Program-made: the position numbers and the translations under genes
Shown here: positions 1-6,627 of the stretch, one piece after another
Layout of the letters: every line of letters begins with the position of its first letter
How positions within the stretch are numbered: the stretch's first letter is position 1
The notes under the pieces: generated by a model
Databases searched by the model: none
Seen by the model: only the letters and a program-made list of their open reading frames with translations
Told to the model about the DNA's origin: nothing
Assembly (NCBI GenBank): GCA_002494125.1
Contig: DLBD01000056.1
Coordinates: forward strand, 1 to 12,588
DNA: 12,588 nt
Origin: Ruminococcaceae bacterium UBA7030
GTDB taxonomy: Bacteria; Bacillota; Clostridia; Oscillospirales; Acutalibacteraceae
Direction: 5' to 3'

Positions 1-498
1 CAGATTGAGGTAACCTTCGATATCGACGCAAACGGTATTGTTCACGTATCTGCAAAGGACCTTGGCACAGGCAAGGAACAGCACATTTCAATCACAGCTT
101 CATCAAACATGAGCAAGGATGATATAGAAAAGGCTGTTAAGGAAGCAGAACAGTTTGCAGAAGAGGACAAGAAGAAGAGAGAGGCTGTTGACCTTAAGAA
201 CGAGGCAGACCAGATGGTTTACCAGACAGAAAAGCTTCTTTCAGAGGACGGCGACAAATTCTCATCAGAGGATAAGTCTGACCTTGAGGCAAAGACAAAT
301 GCACTTAAGGAAGCGCTCAAGGGTGACAACACAGACGCCATTAAATCTGCTAAAGAGGATTTACAAAACAAGTTCTACGAGGTTTCACAAAAGCTTTACG
401 AAGCTGCACAGGCTGCAGGAGTTGACCCGAATGCAGCTGCAGGATCAAACCCGGCAGGCGAAACCGACGCTGACTATACCGAGGTTGACGACAACTAA
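1..498 (+). CDS. dnaK: Chaperone protein DnaK (Hsp70), C-terminal part, 5' end outside window
   Basis: DnaK is the ATP-driven cytoplasmic Hsp70 chaperone that binds exposed hydrophobic stretches of unfolded proteins, working with DnaJ and GrpE. Only the last 165 residues are here; the frame is open from base 1, so the gene is cut by the window edge rather than broken. The visible part begins in the substrate-binding beta domain (IEVTFDIDANGIVHVSAKD, then the GTGKEQ turn). It continues through the helical lid, rich in Lys and Glu (for example MSKDDIEKAVKEAEQFAEED), and ends in an Ala/Gly/Asn-rich disordered linker and an acidic tail (ADYTEVDDN), as is usual for bacterial DnaK. The Met at base 109 is internal and not a start. 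dnaJ follows 71 nt downstream on the same strand, the standard dnaK-dnaJ order. The identification is firm; upstream partners such as hrcA and grpE, and any CIRCE operator, would lie outside the window. Confidence 0.97.
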   Translation, partial: QIEVTFDIDANGIVHVSAKDLGTGKEQHISITASSNMSKDDIEKAVKEAEQFAEEDKKKREAVDLKNEADQMVYQTEKLLSEDGDKFSSEDKSDLEAKTNALKEALKGDNTDAIKSAKEDLQNKFYEVSQKLYEAAQAAGVDPNAAAGSNPAGETDADYTEVDDN

Positions 499-512
499 TT
501 AAAATAATTATT

Positions 513-539
513 GCCACACTGTGCAACGCACGGTGTGGC
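513..539 (+). other. Intercistronic hairpin between dnaK and dnaJ
   Basis: The 12-base arms GCCACACTGTGC and GCACGGTGTGGC pair completely, with one G-U wobble, around a 3-base AAC loop. The downstream bases (TGACATACTTACTG) contain no T-run, so this is not a standard intrinsic terminator. It lies 15 nt after the dnaK stop and 20 nt before the dnaJ ribosome binding site. A role as a partial terminator, an mRNA-processing site or a 3' stabiliser of the dnaK message is an inference. Confidence 0.7.
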
Positions 540-569
540 TGACATACTTACTGACTACGGAGGGCTAAA

Positions 570-1721
570 ATGCCTGAGAATAAAAGAGATTATTATGAGG
601 TACTCGGCGTAAGCAAGGGTGCTTCTGAAGACGAGATAAAAAAAGCATACCGTAAAACAGCCAAAAAGTATCACCCTGATCTCAACCCCGGTAACGCCGA
701 GGCTGAGGCAAAATTCAAGGAGTGTAACGAGGCTTACGAGGTTTTGTCAGACCCGCAGAAAAAGGCAAGGTACGACCAGTTCGGATTTGCAGGGGTTGAC
801 CCGAATTACGGAGCAGGTCAGGGCGGCGGCTTTGGCGGTGGTTACGGCTTTGAAGGCGATATTGACCTTGGCGATATATTCTCCTCCTTCTTTGGCGGAG
901 GTGGTGGTTTCGGCGGCTTTGGCGGCAGGAATCCAAATGCGCCTACACGAGGAAGAGATTTAACAAGCTCTGTTTCCCTTACGTTTGAAGAGGCTGCAAA
1001 GGGCTGTAAGAAAACCGTTGAGGTTATGCGTGTTATGGACTGCAGCGACTGTGGCGGCACAGGTGCTGCAAAGGGCACATCTCCCACCACCTGTCCCGAC
1101 TGCGGCGGCAGAGGCATTGTAAACACTCAGCAGAGAACACCTTTCGGTGTTATGAGCACGCAGAAAACCTGTGCACGTTGCGGCGGTAAGGGTAAGATTA
1201 TCACATCGCCTTGCCAGAAATGTAACGGAAAAGGTAAGGTCCGCACAAGGAAAAAGGTTGAGATTAACATACCTGCAGGTATCGACGATGGTCAGGTAGT
1301 AAATGTAAGAGGCTACGGCAACACGGGTACTAACGGAGGTCCGTCAGGCGACTTGAAGGTCGTAGTTTCAATTAAAAAGCATCCTTACTTTAAGCGTGAC
1401 GGTTACGATGTGTGGTTTGACCAGCATATTTCCATTGTGCAGGCAACTCTCGGCACGACCGTATCAGTCCCGACTCTTGACGGCAATTTAGAACTCAATA
1501 TCCCTGCCGGCACACAGCCCGGCGAGGTATTCACCCTCAAAGGTAATAAGGGCATTCAGAGGCTCAACAGCATCAGCAAGGGTGACGAGCACGTAAGAGT
1601 AATTGTCGATATTCCTAAAAAGGTAACAGACGAACAGAAGGAGCTTCTCAAGGAGTTTGAAAAGGATTATATTCCGCCGAAAAATGCGGGCAAAAAAGGC
1701 TTCTTCGACAAATTCAAATAA
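570..1721 (+). CDS. dnaJ: Co-chaperone DnaJ (Hsp40, type I)
   Basis: DnaJ delivers unfolded substrates to DnaK in the cytoplasm and stimulates DnaK ATP hydrolysis. At 383 residues the protein has the full type I layout: an N-terminal J domain with the essential HPD tripeptide at residues 35-37; a long Gly/Phe-rich linker at about residues 75-120, here very rich in GGG/GGF runs; four zinc-binding CxxCxGxG-type repeats starting at Cys158, Cys175, Cys201 and Cys215 (CSDCGGTG, CPDCGGRG, CARCGGKG, CQKCNGKG); and the C-terminal substrate-binding and dimerisation beta domains. The start is set by a GGAGG at 559-563, six bases before ATG, and by the typical opening KRDYYEVLGVSKGA. It follows dnaK in the same direction and ends at the bidirectional terminator. 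All key residues are present. Confidence 0.98.
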   Translation: MPENKRDYYEVLGVSKGASEDEIKKAYRKTAKKYHPDLNPGNAEAEAKFKECNEAYEVLSDPQKKARYDQFGFAGVDPNYGAGQGGGFGGGYGFEGDIDLGDIFSSFFGGGGGFGGFGGRNPNAPTRGRDLTSSVSLTFEEAAKGCKKTVEVMRVMDCSDCGGTGAAKGTSPTTCPDCGGRGIVNTQQRTPFGVMSTQKTCARCGGKGKIITSPCQKCNGKGKVRTRKKVEINIPAGIDDGQVVNVRGYGNTGTNGGPSGDLKVVVSIKKHPYFKRDGYDVWFDQHISIVQATLGTTVSVPTLDGNLELNIPAGTQPGEVFTLKGNKGIQRLNSISKGDEHVRVIVDIPKKVTDEQKELLKEFEKDYIPPKNAGKKGFFDKFK

Positions 1722-1726
1722 AAACA

Positions 1727-1761
1727 AAAACGGAACACGATTTCCAATCGTGTTCCGTTTT
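1727..1761. terminator. Bidirectional intrinsic terminator between dnaJ and purB
   Basis: A perfect 12-bp stem, CGGAACACGATT and AATCGTGTTCCG, with a 3-base TCC loop (1731-1757) is extended by AAAA/TTTT pairing to 16 bp. On the plus strand it is followed by TTTTATTATATT and ends dnaJ. On the minus strand the A-rich bases at 1716-1730 supply an even better U-tract (TTTTTGTTTTTATTTG) and end the purB operon. It lies in the 60-nt gap between the two converging stop codons. Confidence 0.95.
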
Positions 1762-1781
1762 ATTATATTACTATTACGTTT

Positions 1782-3215
1782 TTATACATTTATTTCGACT
1801 TCCACTCCAAGGAGGTCTTTTTCCTTTTCAAGTATCGGCTTGATAACCTCTTCAAGAAAATCTGCCGTCTGCTGCGGCGCTCTGCCAACAAAGTTTTCAG
1901 GCTTGAGAACCTTGAGGATTTCCTCTTTAGTTGTCATAAACGCAGGGTCGTTTGCTATTCGGTCAACGAGGTCATTTTTACCTCCCTCAACCTTAACGAC
2001 TGCCCCTGCCGCCATTGAATGCTGCCTGATCTTTTCGTGAAGTTCCTGACGGTCGCCGCCTTTTTTTACAGCGTCCATCATAATGTTTTCTGTCGCCATA
2101 AACGGCAGCTCGCTCATCAGCCTTGCCTCGATAACCTTCGGATAAACAACGAGTCCTGAGGTTACGTTGATATAAAGGTCAAGTATACCGTCTGTTGCAA
2201 GAAATGCCTCTGCAATCGAAACTCGCTTGTTTGCCGAGTCGTCAAGCGTTCTTTCAAACCACTGTGCAGACGCTGTCCATGCAGGGTTGAGAGCGTCAAT
2301 CATAACATATCTTGAAAGCGACGCAATACGTTCGCTTCTCATAGGATTGCGCTTATATGCCATTGCAGATGAGCCGATTTGGTTTTTCTCAAACGGCTCT
2401 TCAATCTCCTTAAGATTCTGGAGAAGTCTTAAGTCGTTAGAAAACTTACAACAGGACTGCGCAATGAGTCCAAGACAGTTGCACACGATTGTGTCAAGTT
2501 TTCTTGCATAGGTCTGGCCGCTTACCGGGAAGCAAGACTTAAAGCCCATCTTTTCGGCAATTTTTCTGTCAAGCTCCTTACACTTTTCGTGGTCGCCCTC
2601 GAAAAGCTCAAGGAAGGACGCCTGAGTACCAGTGGTTCCCTTTGAGCCAAGAAGCATAAGAGTATCAATTACGTGGCAAATCTCCTCATAATCGAGCACA
2701 AGATCCATAAGCCACAGAGTTGCTCTTTTGCCGACTGTTGTAGGCTGTGCGGGCTGAAAGTGCGTAAATCCGAGGCAAGGCATATCCTTGTACTCGTCTG
2801 CAAACTTCGCAACAGATGAAATAGCGTTTACAAGCTTTTTCTTAATAAGGAGGAGTGCCTCCCTCATAGTGATAACATCTGTATTGTCGCCTACGTAACA
2901 GCTCGTAGCGCCAAGATGGATAATCGGTCTTGCATTTGGACACTGCTCGCCGTATGCATGAACATGGCTCATTACATCGTGGCGGAATTTCTTTTCGTAT
3001 TCCTGTGCAACCTCATAGTTTATATTGTCGGCGTTTGCCTTAAGCTCGTCAATCTGCTCCTGCGTTACATTGAGTCCGAGCTCGTGCTCCGCCTCGGCAA
3101 GTGCAATCCAGAGCTTTCTCCAGGTCTTGAATTTGAAATCCGGAGAATAGATATACTGCATCTCTTTAGAAGCGTAGCGTGCGTTAAACGGAGAATTATA
3201 TGTATTGTTCGGCAT
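1782..3215 (-). CDS. purB: Adenylosuccinate lyase, animal-like (ADSL) type
   Basis: This enzyme releases fumarate from SAICAR (to AICAR) in purine synthesis and from adenylosuccinate (to AMP) in the AMP branch. The 477-residue protein belongs to the fumarase/aspartase superfamily, with the flexible signature loop GSSAMAYKRNP at 281-291 and the conserved blocks RHDVMSHVHAYG (78-89), IIHLGATSCYVGDNTD (98-113), GFTHFQPAQ (149-157) and WFERTLDDSAN (319-329). These blocks and the full length resemble human ADSL far more than the ~430-residue Bacillus-type PurB; this comparison is from memory, not an alignment. Ala286 stands where human ADSL has Pro. The start codon overlaps the purC stop in TAATG, indicating translational coupling. 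It is the last gene of the minus-strand operon, and its position next to purC matches the pathway, where PurB acts directly on the PurC product. Confidence 0.97.
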   Translation of the reverse strand: MPNNTYNSPFNARYASKEMQYIYSPDFKFKTWRKLWIALAEAEHELGLNVTQEQIDELKANADNINYEVAQEYEKKFRHDVMSHVHAYGEQCPNARPIIHLGATSCYVGDNTDVITMREALLLIKKKLVNAISSVAKFADEYKDMPCLGFTHFQPAQPTTVGKRATLWLMDLVLDYEEICHVIDTLMLLGSKGTTGTQASFLELFEGDHEKCKELDRKIAEKMGFKSCFPVSGQTYARKLDTIVCNCLGLIAQSCCKFSNDLRLLQNLKEIEEPFEKNQIGSSAMAYKRNPMRSERIASLSRYVMIDALNPAWTASAQWFERTLDDSANKRVSIAEAFLATDGILDLYINVTSGLVVYPKVIEARLMSELPFMATENIMMDAVKKGGDRQELHEKIRQHSMAAGAVVKVEGGKNDLVDRIANDPAFMTTKEEILKVLKPENFVGRAPQQTADFLEEVIKPILEKEKDLLGVEVEINV

Positions 3216-3925
3216 TAGTCAAGACCTACTCTCTTCATCATTTCTGCGTAAGCGTCCTCTACACCGCCCATATCACGGCGAAAACGGTCTTTGTCAAGCT
3301 TTTCATGTGTTTCAATATCCCAGAAACGACAAGTGTCAGGACTGATTTCGTCTGCAAGAACTATCTTACCGTCAGCAGTTTTACCGAATTCAAGCTTGAA
3401 GTCGATAAGCTCAACGCCGATTGATGCAAAGTACTCCTTGAGAACATCGTTTACCTTAAATGCCATTTCCTTAATAAGCTCGACCTCTTCGCGAGTTGCA
3501 AAGCCGCAGGAAACTGCATGATAACCGTTGATAAGCGGATCTCCGAGGTCATCGTCCTTATATGAAAATTCGATTGACGGGCAAACAAAATCCATACCCT
3601 CCTCAAGACCTAATCTTTTACAGATTGAGCCTGCTGCGCGGTTACGAATAATAACCTCAAGAGGAACGATTGTAACCTTCTTAACTGCAGTTTCCCTGTC
3701 TGAAAGCTCCTCTACAAAATGAGTAGGAACACCCTTCTTTTCAAGAATCTGCATAAGGTAGTTTGACATTTTGTTGTTAACAACACCCTTACCTACGATT
3801 GTACCCTTTTTAAGTCCGTTGAATGCTGTTGCGTCATCCTTATAATCAACGATTACAATTTCAGGGTCGTCAGTTGCCCAGACCTTTTTTGCCTTGCCCT
3901 CGTAGAGCTGTTCTGTCTTTGTCAT
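3215..3925 (-). CDS. purC: Phosphoribosylaminoimidazole-succinocarboxamide synthase (SAICAR synthetase)
   Basis: The enzyme condenses CAIR with aspartate using ATP to give SAICAR in de novo purine synthesis. The 236-residue protein is full length for the bacterial single-domain form. It shows the N-terminal ATP-binding LYEGKAKKV (7-15), the DDATAFNG loop (30-37), IIRNRAAGS (92-100), LIDFKLEFG (173-181) and the metal/substrate motif LADEISPDTCRFWD (190-203). The start is supported by AAGGAG at 3934-3939, eight bases upstream. It follows ddh by 31 nt and overlaps purB by one base (TAATG). The two enzymes catalyse successive steps, so coupled synthesis makes sense. No convincing separate promoter was seen in the gap before it, which suggests expression from the operon promoter near 6350. 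Confidence 0.97.
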   Translation of the reverse strand: MTKTEQLYEGKAKKVWATDDPEIVIVDYKDDATAFNGLKKGTIVGKGVVNNKMSNYLMQILEKKGVPTHFVEELSDRETAVKKVTIVPLEVIIRNRAAGSICKRLGLEEGMDFVCPSIEFSYKDDDLGDPLINGYHAVSCGFATREEVELIKEMAFKVNDVLKEYFASIGVELIDFKLEFGKTADGKIVLADEISPDTCRFWDIETHEKLDKDRFRRDMGGVEDAYAEMMKRVGLD

Positions 3926-3956
3926 AGTTAATTCTCCTTATATTTTATTATTTATA

Positions 3957-4937
3957 TCAAAGCAAATGCTTTCTGAGGCTTTCGCCTGATTCACTACTGA
4001 GATATGAAACCGGAATATCAAATATTGTCTTACAGCCTGTCTGTCCCTCTTTGTTAAGCCTGTACGCAGCTCGCGCATAAGCAGCGATAACAGCGCCTGT
4101 GAACTCAGGATTTGAATCAAGCTTGAGATTAAACTCAACGATATGCTTTACACCCTCGCTTGTTTCGCCGCTTCTTATAACGAAGCCGCCGTGAGGAAGT
4201 CCCTTGTGGTTTTCGTCAAGCTCCTTCTGCGAGATAAAATTAACGGTTGTGTCATACTCGTCAAAATAGTTTGGCATCTCCTTAATCTCTTTCTCAATTC
4301 GTGCAAGGTCAGCTCCCTCCTTTGCAACAACAAAGCACTCTCTTGTGTGTTTCTGCCTTGTTGTAAGCTCGGGATTTTCTCCGTTTCTTACAGAATTAAC
4401 AGAGCTTTCAACAGGTACAGTGTACTGTCTTGCATCAAGCACTCCTTCAATTCTTCTTATCGCATCGGAGTGTCCCTGGCTTACTCCTCTTCCCCAGAAG
4501 GTGTAATTGTTACCATCGGGAAGAACTGCGGTTGAAAGCATACGCATAAGTGAGAAAAGACCCGGGTCCCATCCGATTGAAATAACGCCGATTTTTCCTG
4601 CGTCCTTTGATGCCTTATCAACATTTTCAAAATGCTCGGGAATTCTTGCATGAGTATCAAAGCTGTCAACTACATTAAAAAGCTTTGCATACTCGGGAGT
4701 CTGCTTAGGAAGGTCGGTTGCGCTTCCTCCGCCTAAAACAAGAACATCAATTTTGTCCTTCCATGCCTCAATCTCGCTTTCGCTGAGAACGGGAACATTT
4801 TCCGTCCTGATTGCTACCGTGTCGGGATTACGCCTTGTGAACACTGCCACAAGCTCCAAATCCTCACTTTTTTTGATTGCGGCTTCAACACCTCTTGAAA
4901 GGTTGCCGTAGCCCATAAGTCCGATTCTGATACTCAT
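3957..4937 (-). CDS. ddh: meso-Diaminopimelate D-dehydrogenase
   Basis: This NADPH-dependent enzyme makes meso-diaminopimelate in a single reductive amination of tetrahydrodipicolinate, bypassing the succinylase, acetylase or aminotransferase routes. The product feeds lysine synthesis and peptidoglycan. The 326-residue length matches the family (about 320-330). An N-terminal Rossmann nucleotide-binding motif is visible as IGLMGYGNLSRG (5-16), followed by a VFTRRNP turn (32-38) and the family blocks GWDPGLFSLMR (122-132) and WGRGVSQGHSDAIRRI (148-163); HGGFVIR lies in the C-terminal half. The start is supported by GGAGG seven bases upstream, overlapping the dapF stop region; the gap to dapF is 10 nt. 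It shares the operon with dapF, which makes the same product by another route. Homoserine dehydrogenase and other NAD(P)-Rossmann families are less likely, given the blocks matched. Confidence 0.95.
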   Translation of the reverse strand: MSIRIGLMGYGNLSRGVEAAIKKSEDLELVAVFTRRNPDTVAIRTENVPVLSESEIEAWKDKIDVLVLGGGSATDLPKQTPEYAKLFNVVDSFDTHARIPEHFENVDKASKDAGKIGVISIGWDPGLFSLMRMLSTAVLPDGNNYTFWGRGVSQGHSDAIRRIEGVLDARQYTVPVESSVNSVRNGENPELTTRQKHTRECFVVAKEGADLARIEKEIKEMPNYFDEYDTTVNFISQKELDENHKGLPHGGFVIRSGETSEGVKHIVEFNLKLDSNPEFTGAVIAAYARAAYRLNKEGQTGCKTIFDIPVSYLSSESGESLRKHLL

Positions 4938-4947
4938 AATAGTCCTC

Positions 4948-5790
4948 CTATATTTTTATTTCACCGTCAAAAACAATCTGAGCAGGTCCGCTCATAATGA
5001 CGGAATCCTCAGCCTTGCCAGACCAGTAAATATCCATTACACCGCCGAGCACATGAATTTTAACATTGTTATCAACCCTGCCGTCAAGTATACCTGCGAC
5101 CGCTGTTGCGCAGCACCCTGTTCCGCAGGCAAGGGTTTCACCTGTGCCTCGTTCCCAAACGCGCATCTCAATGTTTTGCCTGTCAATAATGCGGGCAAAC
5201 TCCGTATTGGTTCTGTTCGGGAAGCGTTCGTGATTTTCAAACTTACTTCCGATTTCGTCAATCGAAAGCGACTTAATATCCTCGTCAAGAAAAATAACAG
5301 CGTGCGGATTTCCCATTGAAACGCAGGTCATTATATACGTCTTGCCGTCAACTTCAATTTCATCTCCGATTGCCCTTTCCATTTTGGAAATTACCGGAAC
5401 GTTTTTTGCGTCAAGCACAGGCGCACCCATATCAACCTTAACACTCTTCACCTTGCCGTCATCATCGAGAGTAAGGTCTATGTATTTTATTTTCCCCATA
5501 GATTCTATGGTAAGGCTTGTTTTGTCTGTAAGACCGTAATCGAAAACATATTTTGCAACACAGCGGATTCCGTTTCCGCACATCTCTGCCCTTGTGCCGT
5601 CAGCATTATACATTTTCATTTCGAAATCTGCGATATTGGACGGATTAATAATTATCATACCGTCGCCGCCGATACCGAAATGACGATCGGAAACTTTTAT
5701 GGCTGTTTTGACTTCATCTTCAATTTTTTCTTCAAAGCCGTTGACGTATACATAATCGTTACCGCAGCCCTGCATTTTTGTAAATTTCAT
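4948..5790 (-). CDS. dapF: Diaminopimelate epimerase
   Basis: A PLP-independent racemase that converts LL-diaminopimelate to meso-diaminopimelate with a cysteine thiol pair. The protein is 280 residues from the chosen start. The two catalytic cysteines are Cys71 in MCGNGIRC and Cys222 in ACGTGCC, the N-terminal substrate motif is QGCGNDYVYVNG (7-18), and GNPHAV (160-165) and ERGTGET (213-219) complete the site. The open frame extends eight codons further, to base 5814, but the family begins at MKFTKMQG and a GGAG lies seven bases before this ATG, so 5790 is preferred. The upstream ANTAR gene ends four bases before the start, so the ribosome binding site sits inside the end of that gene and coupling is likely. 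DapF implies a source of LL-DAP (for example the DapL aminotransferase) encoded outside the window. Confidence 0.96.
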   Translation of the reverse strand: MKFTKMQGCGNDYVYVNGFEEKIEDEVKTAIKVSDRHFGIGGDGMIIINPSNIADFEMKMYNADGTRAEMCGNGIRCVAKYVFDYGLTDKTSLTIESMGKIKYIDLTLDDDGKVKSVKVDMGAPVLDAKNVPVISKMERAIGDEIEVDGKTYIMTCVSMGNPHAVIFLDEDIKSLSIDEIGSKFENHERFPNRTNTEFARIIDRQNIEMRVWERGTGETLACGTGCCATAVAGILDGRVDNNVKIHVLGGVMDIYWSGKAEDSVIMSGPAQIVFDGEIKI

Positions 5791-5794
5791 TTTC

Positions 5795-6313
5795 TTACTC
5801 CGTAAAGTCGTCAACTATTTCCCTTGCCGTCTGATAAAGTTTCTTACCGCTTAGCATACTTTCCTTCTGAAGAAATTTGTGTGCCTGTGATTCTGTCATG
5901 CCGTTTTGCTTCATAATAATAAGCTTTGCGTCGGCAATTATCTGTGACTCGTCGTCGCTTCTATGGGTAAATGAGGAACGTGTGCTCATCAGAACGGCAA
6001 TCGCTTCTATAAGCTCGTCGGATGAAATAGGTAATGTCAGATTAATAAGATTTCCCATATAATCTTCACCGCCGCTTTTTGAAAGCGAAATGACATCAAA
6101 ACCGTACGGCAGATTTTCTGCAAGCACGCTTGAGTTCATATCGCTCAAAGTCGACGAACACACAACAATGCCCTCGTGCAAATCCTGCGCAATACTCAGC
6201 ACACTTGACCCAAGTGCACAGACATATCCAACATGGTACCCTTCGCTTTCGATCATAGTGCGAAGCTTCATTGCAACGGACTTACTCGGAAAGGCAATGA
6301 TTATATCCTTCAT
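5795..6313 (-). CDS. ANTAR-domain RNA-binding regulator with a degenerate receiver domain
   Basis: ANTAR proteins bind tandem hairpins in nascent RNA and prevent transcription termination. From ATG the protein has 172 residues. The first ~110 look like a CheY-type receiver fold (IIIAFPS strand at 4-10, IVVCSS at 49-54, FDVISLS, and LPISSDELIEAI near the end). However, the acidic pair expected after the first strand is replaced by Phe-Pro-Ser and the phospho-acceptor Asp after the third strand is absent (Cys-Ser instead), so it is probably not phosphorylated. Residues ~116-167 (DAKLIIMKQNGMTESQAHKFLQ, then KLYQTAREIVDD; split here for length) fit the three-helix ANTAR domain. A GTG at 6316 is an alternative start; GGAG at 6323-6326 is nine bases from ATG and six from GTG. 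It heads the dapF-ddh-purC-purB operon. The targets are unknown, and no suitable hairpin pair was found in its own short leader. Confidence 0.85.
   Translation of the reverse strand: MKDIIIAFPSKSVAMKLRTMIESEGYHVGYVCALGSSVLSIAQDLHEGIVVCSSTLSDMNSSVLAENLPYGFDVISLSKSGGEDYMGNLINLTLPISSDELIEAIAVLMSTRSSFTHRSDDESQIIADAKLIIMKQNGMTESQAHKFLQKESMLSGKKLYQTAREIVDDFTE
5798..5801 (-). promoter_or_regulatory. Ribosome binding site that fixes the dapF start
   Basis: GGAG on the minus strand, followed by the seven bases TAAGAAA and then ATG at 5790. The TAA in the spacer is the stop codon of the upstream ANTAR gene. No comparable site precedes the alternative start at 5814. Confidence 0.8.
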
Positions 6314-6347
6314 CACACACTACTCCGATAATATCTAAATTAAAAGT

Positions 6348-6377
6348 ATTATATCATAGAAAAAACTATATCTTCAA
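6348..6377 (-). promoter_or_regulatory. Promoter of the ANTAR-dapF-ddh-purC-purB operon
   Basis: On the minus strand TTGAAG (6377-6372) and a consensus TATAAT (6353-6348) are separated by 18 bases, and TGA immediately before the -10 box makes an extended -10. The upstream minus-strand sequence is almost pure A/T and could act as an UP element. Transcription would begin near 6341, leaving a leader of roughly 28 nt, too short for an attenuator. Confidence 0.75.
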
Positions 6378-6510
6378 TATAAAAATTAACTAAATATATT
6401 TAATAAATAAAAATTAATTTTGTAAACACTTTTATATATATTTTGTAGAACGCGGATGTGCAGGTACAATAAATAGTTATAAGTTTTGACAATTTACACA
6501 TATTTTTGAA

Positions 6511-6528
6511 AAAACATTTTAATGTTTT
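6511..6528. repeat. 18-bp inverted repeat upstream of the glgB promoter
   Basis: The arms AAAACATT and AATGTTTT pair perfectly across a 2-bp TT centre. The repeat ends 23 bp before the glgB -35 box and is followed directly by a second short palindrome, TTTGT-A-ACAAA. This is a plausible position for a dimeric activator site, but in A/T-rich DNA an 8-bp arm can occur by chance. Confidence 0.4.
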
Positions 6529-6551
6529 GTAACAAACTAAACAAAAAACAC

Positions 6552-6580
6552 TTGATTATTAGATACAATAATGTTATGAT
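6552..6580 (+). promoter_or_regulatory. Promoter of the glgBCDA operon
   Basis: TTGATT (6552-6557) and TATGAT (6575-6580) are separated by exactly 17 bases, and the TGT at 6572-6574 provides an extended -10. Transcription would start near 6587, giving a leader of about 40 nt. AGGAG at 6615-6619 lies eight bases before the glgB ATG. No hairpin was seen in the leader. Confidence 0.75.
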
Positions 6581-6627
6581 GTAGGTGTAATATTATATAT
6601 TTTAATAAAAAGTTAGGAGATGATGTA

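Larger units (their letters stand above)
6317..6627. other. AT-rich divergent intergenic region
   Basis: This 311-bp gap separates the minus-strand biosynthetic operon from the glycogen operon. No reading frame in it looks real. It holds one promoter facing each way, an 18-bp inverted repeat at 6511-6528, an orphan TTGACA at 6486-6491 with no -10 box at the right distance, and a short GC-richer island at about 6446-6464 (GAACGCGGATGTGCAGG) in otherwise A/T-dominated sequence. The ~170 bp between the two promoters is long enough for regulator sites, but none can be assigned to a known protein. Confidence 0.7.

Noticed and set aside
3926..3956. A separate promoter for purC-purB in the ddh-purC gap
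   Set aside because: TATAAA-like sequences exist on the minus strand, but no -35 hexamer lies at a suitable distance; the gap is only 31 nt of A/T-rich sequence.
5791..5814. An eight-codon N-terminal extension of dapF starting at 5814
   Set aside because: The conserved DapF N-terminus begins at MKFTKMQG, and the only good ribosome binding site is seven bases before 5790.
6421..6434. TGTAAACACTTTTA as a catabolite-responsive (CcpA cre) site
   Set aside because: It misses the central CG and one other conserved base of the cre consensus; in A/T-rich DNA this is weak.
6486..6515. A plus-strand promoter using the perfect TTGACA at 6486
   Set aside because: The bases at the -10 distance are an A-run with no TATAAT-like hexamer; the promoter at 6552-6580 is much better.
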